A DNA stretch of 64,000 nucleotides from Saussurea involucrata (taxonomy: Eukaryota > Streptophyta > Magnoliopsida > Asterales > Asteraceae), in NCBI GenBank assembly GCA_033807775.1, contig CM066322.1:21565001-21629000 (forward strand), in the 5' to 3' direction. The notes under the pieces were generated by a model, which saw nothing but the letters and a program-made list of their open reading frames with translations, made no database searches and was not told the origin of the DNA. Shown here piece by piece: positions 1 through 10,127 of this stretch (positions within the stretch are counted from its first letter, which is position 1; each line of letters starts with the position of its first letter). Both the position numbers and the translations under genes were made by a program.

Positions 1-1142
1 TCCATACACGAATCATTGCTATAATTTATTAATCAACATTAATAATCATCTAGCGCAACCCTATCTCTTTATATAACATTTCACATCATAAATCTTCTTT
101 ATAATTCAAACATTTCATATATAACAACATCTTATCATAATTATAACATTTATAATATAACAGGTAAGGTAAGTATGAACTTACCTGGTAAGAAATCACG
201 CTACTTTATTTCTTCTAAGTCGTAGGAACTTCAACACCACGAATAACTGAAATACCCCATATATAAATGTACTGGTATTAATTTATTGCTTATGATATAT
301 TTAAATACCAAATCCTAAAACCATACTTATTTCTATCGCAACTACTACACCCATCGCAATCCACTTGACATCACGGCCAACATGGGCTCGCAATGAACAG
401 TACCCTCGCAATGAACAGTACCCTCGCGATGAACAGTAACTGCGATGAATAGTAACTGCGATGAATAGTAACTGCGATGAATAGTAACTTCGCAATCCCT
501 ATTCCTCCCATCGCAACTCATTCCCTCGCAACCCAAAACCTCGCAATGAACACTTGCGATTCGTATGAACTTCATCAAAATACTCAGTTCGTTTAAATAT
601 CTAAAATCCATATATCTATAGATTTAATCGATGGATCTTTATGAAATTTTGCATATAAGTTCACTACTACCATTAGAACATTACCCATAAACAAAATACT
701 CAAATCATCATAATATTAAATTTCCTTTCTTATCATCCTAAAGCACATCTTTATTTCCAATGGATAAGAGTTGTAGAAGAGATTACCTTTGTTGTATTTC
801 TACAAATCCTTGATCTTCTTCTTCTTTCTTACGGTTGAAATCAAAACCTCAAACCTCACACAAATCACTTTTTCTCTTTTCTCTCCTTTCTTTCTCTTTT
901 CTTTGCTGGAACCGAAACCCAATAAAGTCAAATGAGGACATGCCTCTATATTTAGCCCATACCTAGATAGGATGACTCATATACCAAAACTTACCAAACA
1001 ATCCCTTATACTTTAAGGAATGACATAGAAACCCCTATGTTGATCATTTCTTTTAATTTATAATTTATCCCAAAATTACAAACTTATCCCCAAAGTTTAT
1101 AATTATAATTTATAAAAAATTAAGGAAATTCGAGATGTTACA
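1..1142 (-). mobile_element. LTR remnant, probably Ty3-type, cut by the window edge
   Basis: The segment ends in GATGTTACA, the terminus shared by the Ty3 LTRs elsewhere in the window. Its layout (an acctggtaag block near the left, a polypyrimidine stretch, then AT-rich sequence) matches the + strand layout of B, C and F, which read on the minus strand, so I infer minus orientation. No internal domain or second LTR is visible. It may be a solo LTR or the end of an element lying left of the window. Confidence 0.6.
388..499. repeat. Short tandem array in the LTR remnant
   Basis: Repeats of about 17-18 bp alternate between tcgcaatgaacagtaccc and gcgatgaatagtaact, with about six imperfect copies. 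Short reading frames over this stretch encode the repeat and are not genes. Similar tcgcaa/ttgcga motif blocks lie in LTRs C and F. Confidence 0.75.
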
Positions 1143-2126
1143 GTACCGACATATTTAATAATTTAATTAATTATTAATTATTTAATTATATAAATCAATG
1201 ATATTAATTTTGAGGCACTCGTTTGCACAAGTGACTGGTTAAGGGCATCTACCATAAATTTCAACTTATATGAAGATCCTACAGAAGAAGCCTTGGAGAT
1301 ATACCATGACTTGGAGGAGCTTGAGTGAGGTAATATATTATTTTAAAATTTTAATACAAGAGTTGTCATTTGTTTGTTATTTATTGTTGACAAAAATGTG
1401 TGTTTTGTTTGTAGAGAATGCTTATAATCAAGGGTGTGACTTGTGAGGCAACAATTAATGCGCCGATGTCTAATGTCTAGAATCAAACCACTTCATTTTT
1501 GTTTGGTACTTTGTGTGAAGATCCCACGGATGAAGAAATGCCCCCTTATTTTGAACTAGTTCATATATTGAAAATTAAACATTGTTACATTGAACTATTT
1601 TGTTTGATCATTTGGGAATTGTGAATTAACTTTTTGTTTGTTTCGTATATGTAACTTGATATTGGTACAAACCATTACCAACATGTACCAACCGAAAAAG
1701 TCGGTACCAATTAAGTTGGTACCAAATACAATTGGTTGGTACATGGTATGAAATTTTGCATACCAATTATAATTGGTTGGTACACGGTATTGGCAAAAAC
1801 AAGTCGGTACCGTACCAAGTCCACCCCTAGTTTGAACCTAGTGTTTAATATAAAATAATAATTAAAGATTTTGTTAAAATTCAATGATTACCCTAATTAT
1901 ATTTTCGATTTTTTATATTTAAAATAAGATGTTTATCTTGTATTTGATTATGTTTATCAGTTAGTTAAGAATTTAAATATCCGGTTTTAAAAAGTTATAC
2001 TCATGCATCATTACTTGTAATCTTAAATTTTAAGTAATATGCATTAATAAAGAGTACTTAATGCATATAGTATAGATCTATTTCATTATTAGTAGATTAA
2101 AATATGTCGACAAGTTTAATCCATAA
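1143..2126. other. AT-rich spacer between LTR remnant and MULE
   Basis: No coding signal is visible. The only structure I see is a block rich in ggtacc/ttggta words near 1660-1830, listed separately. The stretch ends at the 9-bp target duplication of the MULE. Confidence 0.6.
1660..1830. repeat. hAT-like terminus (tentative)
   Basis: The block carries repeated GGTACC/TTGGTA words and ends in accgtaccaagtccaccc followed by ctag. Read inward this gives a CTAGGGGTGG-type end, as in many plant hAT elements. A diverged relative lies in the opposite orientation near 49926-50040. I cannot pair it with a second terminus or an 8-bp duplication, so this is a fragment call only. Confidence 0.3.
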
Positions 2127-2135
2127 TTATTATTA
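2127..2135. repeat. MULE target-site duplication, left copy
   Basis: TTATTATTA directly precedes the left inverted repeat and recurs exactly at 47716-47724 after the right one. Nine bases is the Mutator-superfamily length. The triplet nature of the sequence makes a chance match somewhat more likely. Confidence 0.75.
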
Positions 2136-2290
2136 GGGAATTTAATTAAAATACCCAAAGATTGACTTTGACTTGCCAAAATACCCACAACCACGTGGCA
2201 CCGAGTTTGGCCATTTCTCCCGCTATTCCCCCTCAAGATACCCCGCGGCTACGCTTTTTACCCCTCGACTTTGCCCGCAGGACCACTTTT
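2136..2290. repeat. MULE left terminal inverted repeat
   Basis: It matches the reverse complement of 47510-47715 over gggaatttaattaaaatacc, tgactttgactt, ccacaaccacgtggcaccga and atttctcccgctattccccc. Relative to the right repeat, one internal block between aaaatac and ccacaacc is missing. The inner limit is approximate because similarity fades gradually. Confidence 0.8.
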
Positions 2291-2602
2291 GGCCCCTGTC
2301 CCGCGATTGTGTCCCGCGGTAGTCCCGCGATTTTTCGATATTTGCAGTTTTGGCCCCTCTAGTTTGGGGAAAATTAAAAAAAAAGTATAAATGGTCCCTA
2401 TAGTTTTTTTAGGTTATCATTTTATGTAGTTGAGCTTTTTAATGTATTGTTTTCTTTCCATTTTAATGTATTTAATATAGAAATTAATTAAAGAAAATGT
2501 TTTCCCCATTTTAAGTTATTTAATAAGGAAATTAATTAAAAGATCAGTTATTGCAATCATCTTCCCAAACGAAACGGATACAGTGCAGGTAAACAAAGAA
2601 AT

Positions 2603-3181
2603 CTATGACTGGAATGCGTCCTGCATTCCGGTGATGAAGTTAACCTTTTCCTTGATGACGTCCTCCATTCCCGTGTAGTCGTCTTCGATTTCTTGTAGTT
2701 CCTCTTCTACTTCCTTAATCTGTCGTTGCACCTCCCGAACGTGAGCCCTAGTCATGGCCAGTTCTCGTTTCTTCTCCGCTAGATACTCCATTTTCCCCTG
2801 ATGAATCCCCCTGTTATGGTTCCACATACCTTTAACCCTTTCGATACCGGCGTTCACCTCATCAATGGATTTTTGCACTAAAGGAGTAATTCGTTGACTT
2901 TGTGGAAGACCCGTTGGCTGGGTACAATGATACGTTGGTGGGTTTTTTCCGTCATTATCGAAGTGGTAATTCTCGCATGCCATCTCCCAGCCTTCTTCCT
3001 CCTCAGTCGTGAATGGATAATCGGCCGCAGTTCGCCCATAGTTTCTCCACTCCTCGTCTGTTTCCGGTAACTTCCAGGTACTCCGGCGAGCTCCATCGTT
3101 CAGTGGTTGGTAGGCTATCGAACGTGAAGTTCCAGCCTAATTCGCCGACCTGTTACCCCTTGATCTTGAACCTCCAGCCAT
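2603..3181 (-). pseudogene. Small acidic coiled-coil protein of the MULE, one internal stop
   Basis: A single frame runs from an ATG at 3181 to a stop at 2603, about 190 codons, with one in-frame TAG at 3137-3139 (codon 15). The N-terminus is basic and Ser/Arg-rich (MAGGSRSRGNRSA). The middle is rich in Trp, Glu and Tyr (ETDEEWRNYGRTAADYPF). The last 100 residues are a Lys/Glu heptad-like helix (AHVREVQRQIKEVEEELQEI), a likely coiled coil. A downstream ATG at 2983 would give an intact 126-residue product. I do not recognise the family. It lies just inside the left inverted repeat, on the same strand as the Ulp1-like gene, so it may be a second MULE protein or a captured host exon. Confidence 0.55.
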
Positions 3182-3329
3182 AGTGTTAAGAAAAGCGAGA
3201 GAATGTTTGTAAACGGTGTAAAAGAATGTATAAAAGATAGATATCAAGTTGTGAATTACTACTTCATCAAGCCATCTACTTATAGCCGTGAAAATGTATG
3301 TTCTTCATCAAGGATGTGGATATGGTCAA

Positions 3330-3500
3330 AGATTTCGTCTGAAAAGTTGCCTGCATGATTCGTCTGAATAGTTAACTGCAAGATTCGTCTGAAAAGAGCC
3401 TGTAAGATGCGACTGAAAAAGTAACTGCAAGATTCGTCTGCAAAAGAGCCTGTAAGATTCGACTGAAAAAGTAACTGCAAGATTCGTCTGCAAAAGGAAG
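3330..3500. repeat. Minisatellite, about 27/54-bp unit
   Basis: Imperfect copies of gattcgtctgaaaag alternate with cctgtaagattcgactg, five to six units. It lies upstream of the coiled-coil gene inside the MULE. Open frames on both strands here are repeat artefacts. Confidence 0.8.
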
Positions 3501-3707
3501 TCTGCTCTTGAATAAAGGTCTTTCATTAGGCTGAAAAGTAGTCTTTAAGTAGTCTAAGGATTAATGCACATGTGAATCAAGAAATAAATGTTTGTTCATC
3601 CAATAATCTTTGTATTAGGATTACCGCAAATTTCATAAACCTACTTACTAGGTGTTGGAAAATTTTAGTGAAAATATGGTTTTTACTAAACTTTAGACAC
3701 ATTTAAA

Positions 3708-3754
<47 letters not shown>
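3708..3754. repeat. Compound (AT)n(GT)n microsatellite
   Basis: An uninterrupted AT run is followed directly by a GT run. The surrounding 3500-4075 is AT-rich and shows no other feature. Confidence 0.95.
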
Positions 3755-4091
3755 TATATAACTAACTCTTAGTAGGTTTATGTTCTCCTATATGAGAGCT
3801 TCGAAACCATATATAATGCGTCCAAAACGGAGTATGTGTGAATGAGACATCGATACTCAAAGTTGAGTAATTGGATGAAATTAGCAAAAACCAAATGGGT
3901 GTGGAAATGTATCCCACATAGGAAGAGAGAGTAAAGTGTTGTTGCATGTTTTTACTGTTTTTGTCACACTTTTTAGGCTCCAAGTTAAATACTTTAACAA
4001 AATAATAAACAAAATTATAACTTCAATCACAATACTTTAACAAAATAAGTTAACACTAAAAATAACAATTATTTAATGTTACATAAACAAC

Positions 4092-4685
4092 CTAATGTTG
4101 CTGTGTTTGACAATGCACATAAATGGTCTCCGCCATATGTACGCGAAAGTCCCTGGCCTCAGCTTCGGTGCGGGAAGGGTGTAAATCTACCACATCGTCT
4201 GAAATCAAGATGTTGGCATTACGGCATACCCAGACACCGCAATCCGCATTCATCCCTTGCTGCTGTGGTGCATGCTTGGCTAACCTGTGACGGAAGTGCA
4301 CTGACTTTTCGCGACGGTCCACATCCCCGATCCGGCTAAAGAACTCCGACAACACAGCTTTAAATATGGCAAGACGCTCATCCAAAGCGTATGTGTAGAG
4401 ATTGGCAGCGTCGCTGTCATATATGGTCATCACCATACGCGGAAGATCAAACACTCCGAGCAGGCAATGTTTAGGATGGATGCAGATAGGGGTGTACACC
4501 TGAAATATAACAATATTAGACAACTTAGTTAGCAACCAAACAACTTAAATAAAATAAGAGTAAAACGATTTACATACAGTATCGAGAAACCGCCAATTCA
4601 CCCCTTCCATGCCATTGCATGAGTTAGCCACGGAGGCGGGACCTTGATGTTGAAGGACCAAGAACGCAAAGAAAGTACTGTGCAT
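4092..4685 (-). pseudogene. Ulp1-like (C48) cysteine protease, catalytic exons
   Basis: Two minus-strand exons can be read. The upstream one ends at 4578 in ...GVNWRFLDT at a GTATGT donor. The downstream one starts at 4499 after a TTTCAG acceptor and runs to the stop at 4092. The codon phase fits, giving GVNWRFLDTVYTPI. The C48 signature follows: the catalytic His sits in HPKHCLLGVFDL, the Asp in TIYDSD, and the oxyanion Gln and nucleophile Cys in QQGMNADCGVWV. The His is followed by CLL rather than the usual W-x-L. Enzymes of this family cleave SUMO or related tags, but MULE-borne versions have unproven substrates. All catalytic residues are present, yet the gene is cut by element A and its middle exons are shifted, so it is classed as broken. 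Confidence 0.7.
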
Positions 4686-4810
4686 CACGGTCTACCTCGA
4701 GTCAGGTAGACGGGAACGTTGGAGAATGGCGACCCAACAATCGATGTGCTATACACAAAAAATAGATGGTTAGACATGTAATATAAATATATTTGATTAT
4801 ATGACTATAG

Positions 4811-5984
4811 TTAAACTTCAGTACTAACCACATCCTCTAATTCAGACTCCAAAGGGTCAAATACCAGCAATACTTTGAAAAACGAGGGGGTGATGTCCAG
4901 GTTGAGGAAAGGGATGAATCCCAGGCGGGGGAGGTCACCAGTCTGGCACATGTTTAATATATCCGAGGTCGGAAGACGCTCCGGAGAAGCCATATTTCCC
5001 TTCCCGACTTTCTTTCCCCCTTCTTTCCCGCTCCCTTTCCTGTCACCTTTGCCCTGGCTTTCTTTTCAGGGGGCGGTGTGGTAGATCTTTGTCGAACAAA
5101 TAGTGGGGAACCCCACAATGATGACTCTTTCCTATTCCGAACCGGCCTAGCAGGTTCTACCACATCCATCGGGTCAACTTTCGGCTCCGATAAGTGGTCC
5201 TCGAGAATTTCCGAGCATCGTAAGTCCTCTCCCGACCCCATCGACTAAAAATTAACTTATTAGATGTTTTAAGTACAATTTCATCATGTTCACAATTAAA
5301 CCAAAACTACCAAAATAACTTACACTCATAGTATGTGGTGGCGGTGTGACGTAGGACGGCCCGAGCATGTCCGGCCTATAATAGTCTGTCGCCGGTATAC
5401 CAAGGAGGTCCATGAATGATGGGGTAGACACTTGGCCACCATAACCCTGTTGCTCCATAATCCCAATCTGCACGACATTATAACAATTACAAACTTAAGA
5501 ACGAAAATATAACGATAACGAGGGTCGATGTATGTGACTTACACTCTGTGGGAATGGAGCATAGGATGTGGGGGCCTCTGTCGGCATATGGTGTGTATAA
5601 GCCCCCGCCATCGGCATCCCGACCTGCGTGACATTGATCATTATAAGAGTTAAAAATATAGGAACGAATATATAACTACATTGGTTATTCCGTGTGACTT
5701 ACACTCTCCGGGAATGACAGATGGGATGTGGTGGCAAACGACGTCGGTGCCCCCTGTTCGAACGGAGCGGAGATCGGCGTCGTACTCGACAGCTAAAACA
5801 AATATGGAACGTAATATTAATATACAAACTAAAAGATCGTGGCCGACAAATTAAGTTAAACACTAACATGAACAGCGCGAAACTGTCTGACGAATGCCTC
5901 CAGATCGTCTAAACGTGTGTCTTGGGGCCCATGGACGTAGTCCCACAGCTCCTCATGACTGCCACGAAATGGCCCGTAGACGTG
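4811..5984 (-). pseudogene. Middle exons of the MULE Ulp1-like gene
   Basis: Several short minus-strand open blocks are separated by AT-rich, intron-like gaps. They include a Lys/Pro-rich stretch (PEKKARAKVTGKGAGKKG) with RPVRNRKESS before it, a hydrophobic block ending LLVFDPLESELEDV (4811-4993), and Pro/Tyr-rich short exons near 5252-5473 and 5550-5790. A well-formed exon lies at 5845-5974 (SHEELWDYVHGPQDTRLDDL). The 5241-4954 and 4993-4811 blocks lie in different frames, so there is either an unseen splice or a frameshift. The linker style (Arg-rich motif before the protease) fits plant Ulp1 transposon proteins. Exact exon borders are uncertain. Confidence 0.45.
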
Positions 5985-7073
5985 TGTCCGGATTGCTTTG
6001 GTGTCCGGGAGCTATCCGGATTATTCATGTTGTCCGAAAAGTTATGCTATTCGGATTGTATGAGCTGTCCGGAAAGTTGTGTTGTCTGGATAGTTTGGGT
6101 TGTCCGGAAACTTTGAACTGTTTGGTCATTTTTGAGAATTCAGATACTTTTGAGTATCCAGTAGCCTGTATTTTGTTGACTCTTGGATACGGAAAGAATG
6201 AGGATTGAATATACTGTGGACTCGACTTAAGTTCGGGTTTGGGGGTAACATTTGAGGATAGAGTTATCTAGAGCCTTTAGCTTTAGTAAGTCTTATGTGT
6301 TCTATATGGTAAAGGATACTTGTACCTATTTGTTTCAGATTCTGTGGATTTAGGGTGAAAGCTGAACTGTTTTTGAGAAAGGATTGGAAGCGTTTTGATA
6401 AACAAACAGGTGAGTTATACTTTAAAACGTTTTTAAACTGGAATACATATATGTGTGGATTGGGAATGTGATAGATGGTGTGATTATGTGTTTATGTTTG
6501 AAATATAATATATTGAGATATTGTATTTACATGAGCATTACACTATACGAGAATACGTTGGCCGGGCTTAGGACCGGTGGTGTTGGCTGTAATTGTCGTA
6601 CAGTGGAGTTAATTTATTAGTTGGCTTGCAACCAATTAATATGGCCAAGAGAATGAGACAGGAAAGTATATGGTGCATGAGTCATAATTGGTATTTGAAT
6701 TTGTGTTATGTATATGATGGTTGTGCAAATGGTTTTAAAACTAACAGGGATTTTCTCACTTAGACCGCTAGGTCTAACCCTCATTTTGTTTTAAAAATAT
6801 GTATTCCAGGTCGTGGATCGGGTAAGAGCAAGTGAATAGAGTAAATGGTGGCTAGCTTTTGGGAAGACTTATATTTTGAAGGCTATGAGATGTTTTGTAG
6901 TTTTAAATTAGTTATCAGATATCATGTATTAGTTAGCAAAAAGTTTGTAATGAATTATGTATTATGGGTGTAAAGACTAAAGGACCGAATGTGTATTTTG
7001 ATGTATCATTTGAAATGAACGACGTTATGCAATATATGTTATTTGTTGTATGTTTGAGATTCGGGTCGTTACA
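5985..7073 (+). mobile_element. 5' LTR of A, outer end deleted
   Basis: It aligns with 44560-45673 of the 3' LTR and ends in TCGTTACA. The first part of the LTR (equivalent to 44001-44559) is absent, and the sequence abuts a MULE exon directly. The 3' copy has an extra 27-bp duplication near 45165 absent here. It contains the candidate LTR intron and the tgtccgga motif array. Confidence 0.9.
6410..6809 (+). promoter_or_regulatory. Candidate LTR-borne intron with hairpin, A 5' LTR
   Basis: The donor is CAG|GTGAGTTA at 6410 and the acceptor is TATTCCAG|GT ending at 6809. Between them, TTAGACC-GCTA-GGTCTAA (6760-6777) forms a 7-bp stem preceded by CTCAC. Splicing is inferred from these signals and from equivalent signals in four other LTR families. 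Confidence 0.5.
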
Positions 7074-7075
7074 GA

Positions 7076-7087
7076 TGGTATCAGAAC
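7076..7087 (+). other. Primer-binding site of A
   Basis: TGGTATCAGAAC, three bases after the LTR end, matches the initiator-Met tRNA 3' end (TGGTATCAGAGC) with one mismatch. Confidence 0.85.
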
Positions 7088-7336
7088 CCTAGTTTAAGGG
7101 ATTTAGGTATTCGTATCTGTACCTAGACTTAAACTGCATGTGAAGTAGGATGTCCCTATTATTGTAGAACCTTGGGATATTAAATATAGAAAAGGTAGAA
7201 GGAACATCATGTAAGGTAATTTCAGATTACACCTGGCCAGTGTAATTGTGATCTTACAGGTACATGTTTGAACTGGAATACCTTGTTATATGGGGTATGT
7301 GTTTATGTGTATATTAATCTTGTTTGAATCAACAAA

Positions 7337-8081
7337 ATGGCAAGTGGTACTAGACAAACGAATCGGGAGGGAGGAGGAAATCCTAATAGGACGAATCCAA
7401 CAGTTGGGACAAGGGGAAGAGGGGGAGAAAGAGGTAGAGGCAGAACATGCGGCAAAGTTCAACAGCGAGGTGCAGAATTTGTTACAAGAGACGACTTGGC
7501 GGCTGAAATGGGAAGATTACAAGCGAATATCCAAGCTATGTTTAACCGAACTCGTGATACTGAAACAGAAATACCAGATCCTGGTCTGGAAGATGAAATG
7601 CCCATTACACGGACTGTGATACCGGTACCAAGAAAGTGTGATTATAAAATGTTCCTAAGTTGCAAACCTCCAACTTACCCAGGAGATAGAGACTCAGTGA
7701 AAGCTATGAGGTGGCTGAAGGAGATAGAAGCTATCTTCAAGACCAGTAAGTGTGCTGATGAAGATAGAGTGCTATACGGAACAGCAATGTTGAAGGCAGA
7801 TGCTCTATACTGGTGGGAAGCTCTTATTTCTTCTAGAGGATCTGACATATATTCTACTTTCTCTTGGGAAGAATTCGTTATAGCTTTCAGGAAACAGTTT
7901 TGCCCCAAGCAGCAGTTAAACAATTGGAAGGGGAGTTTATGAACTTGCAGCAAGGGAATTTATCAGTTAGGGACTATACAACTCGTTTTCTGGAAAAGTC
8001 TCGTTTCGCGGAATACTACGTTGCCACGGAGGCAATGAAGATTGAAAGGTTTATCTTTGGGTTGAATTCAGAAGTCAGAAG
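7337..8081 (+). pseudogene. gag: Element A gag, N-terminal part
   Basis: It starts MASGTRQTNREGG, matching the gag start of element F. A basic Gly/Arg-rich leader is followed by the Ty3 gag core (MFLSCKPPTYPGD, LYWWEALI). A one-base change in the C-run near 7906 shifts the frame, and the correct frame continues from about 7908 (LQQGNLSVRDYTTRFLEKS). The reading is then cut at 8081 by solo LTR B. Gag forms the particle that packages element RNA. Confidence 0.85.
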
Positions 8082-8613
8082 TGTAACGCCCCAAAATCCG
8101 GGCTAATTTGAACCTTAAATTTCAACAAGTTATGATAAAATAATCTTCAACTTTCATATATATAGCAAGTAAATTAACCACTAGGAGTACATTTACAAGT
8201 ACAGAATTATTCAAATAACCTATTAATCTAATTATGCCACTATAATCAGATTAACTAAGTTATCTAAGCAATCCTTCAAAATCTCCTTCTGTTAATTGAC
8301 TTTTCTGCTATTCCAAAACGCTCGTCCCACATCCCTCTTATTTTCCCGAGCTAGTACCTGGTAAAAAAACATTATATTGAAACGATTAGGCCAACGCCTA
8401 GTGAGAACATTCGTTTCCATAATAATATTTGCAAAATCAATGTAAACACGTTATAACCAACCTGATTACCCTTTTCTTACCATACGTGTAACTCTTTTCC
8501 GTTAACACAATTTTACATAAATCCATGAATATGACTGACACACATTCCATCATCATATCATGTCTCAGAGCCATACTACAATCTTTACTGATTCTAGATT
8601 GTGCTCTTAATCC

Positions 8614-8830
8614 GGAAATCGCAATATACACATGCCCATTTCCACTTGTGATATAAATATATATTCCAGAAATCGCAATATACACATGCCCATTTCCACT
8701 TATATCATTCTCCAGAAATCGCAATATACACATGCCCATTTCTGTTCATATCTAAGAAATAACAATATACATATGCCTATTTCTTAGAAAGGAAGTAGAG
8801 ATTACAATATACACATGCCAATCTCTTTCT
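8614..8830. repeat. Tandem array in LTR B
   Basis: Four to five copies of aaatcgcaatatacacatgc with ccattt tails and variable spacers. Confidence 0.8.
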
Positions 8831-9214
8831 TTCCTTAGAAATCAGGAATTACGTTTATCCCATGATTTCTTACACACATCAGAATAATGACTAATCTTCA
8901 TCTATTCCACGTGTACATAACCATTAGTGTATATGGATCCATTACACTTTACTAACGTATATGCATAACAACATATCACACCACATCTCATATCATATTC
9001 TTAACTCTGAGAATACTAAATAACCTATCGTATTTTCATCCTCAAATGCCCCCCTTCGGCGACTTAGCACGGGGGTTCCGCTACCCGGTTAGTGGATGGG
9101 GTCAAGGGGCAACGCCCTTGCGGGGTCTGGGGGCAGCGCCCCTAGTTTTTTTTAATAGAAAACTTAACCAGACAAAACATCCGAAAACTGCATCCAGACA
9201 TCAGAACCTAACAT

Positions 9215-9520
9215 TCTCAAATTTCTCAAAAGTGTCCGAACAACAGGGTTTCCGGATAACTTAAAATATCCGGACAGCTGAACTTTCCGGATAACTACAA
9301 CTCACCGGATACATGCATAATCCGGACAATACACTTTCCGGACCATCATCTAATCCGGACAACAACCGGAAACTAAAGCAACCCGGATACTATCCGGTAA
9401 TTATATCCATCTGGAAACTTACAAGAAAATTAAAACTTACCGGATACTTGTCGCATCCGGAAACATTCATCACAGAGGTTTCCGTATATGTTATTTCGTC
9501 CGGATACCTCGATCTGCAGC
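9215..9520. repeat. TCCGGA motif array in LTR B
   Basis: The palindromic word tccgga and near variants (atccgga, ccggata) recur at least twelve times in about 300 bp. The same word is arrayed in the LTRs of element A. Confidence 0.75.
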
Positions 9521-10127
9521 TTAATAATTCGATTTAAACCTATGTCTGTTCTATTAAGCTCATTCCAAACCATTCCATTCAGTTCATAAACAGTTTATAC
9601 AACTATTTCAAGGTTTAATTTAACATATAAACACTGATTTATGCAAACAACAAATGAACTCACCTTTTTGTTGCAAAACATACTTTGCTGCACAAATCCA
9701 ATCCCAATCTGCTGTTAAAGATTCTGAAAACTTAACCAATAAACAGGTTCGTTCACAATCATATATCTACAACATATTTTATCAAAAAACCATGATCAAT
9801 TCCTTACCAATTTGAAGCCAAAATCTTTCTTTCTTCCTTTTTCTCCTTTCTTCCCTTTTCTCTCTTTCTCTAGTTCTCTAAACCGACTCAAACCACAGGA
9901 ATGAGATATTATCTCTATCTCAGTTCCTTTATCCAACACACACTTTCAACAATTGACTAAACACACCCTCAAGTTTCAATATTTCCAAAAGTAACATCAC
10001 ACTTTACTTTCTTGCATTTTAACCCCATTGAATTATAAAATTACAACATAATTCAAGGTTTAAACCAAAATACCATTAAATCCCAATTCTCACTAAAATA
10101 ATATTATTGAAAATTTGGGATGTTACA

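Larger units (their letters stand above)
8358..9663 (-). promoter_or_regulatory. Candidate LTR-borne intron with hairpin, solo LTR B
   Basis: On the minus strand the donor is AAAG|GTGAGTTC (first base 9663) and the acceptor is TTACCAG|GT (last base 8358). The hairpin TAGGC-CAAC-GCCTA (8387-8400) is preceded by CTCAC on the minus strand and lies 29 nt before the acceptor. Confidence 0.45.
8082..10127 (-). mobile_element. Solo LTR B inside A gag
   Basis: It begins TGTAACGCCCC and ends GGGATGTTACA. The flanks share gaag (agaag or gaagt, depending on the exact end), and joining the flanks keeps A's gag frame (GLNSEVR then SLV), which confirms an insertion. There is no internal domain, so this is a solo LTR left by LTR-LTR recombination. 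Orientation is inferred to be minus from the hairpin and acceptor layout shared with F. Confidence 0.9.

Noticed and set aside
8082..10127. B as the LTR of a full element extending to C
   Set aside because: The flanks of B rejoin A's gag frame directly with a short duplication, and C has a different LTR sequence and its own duplication.
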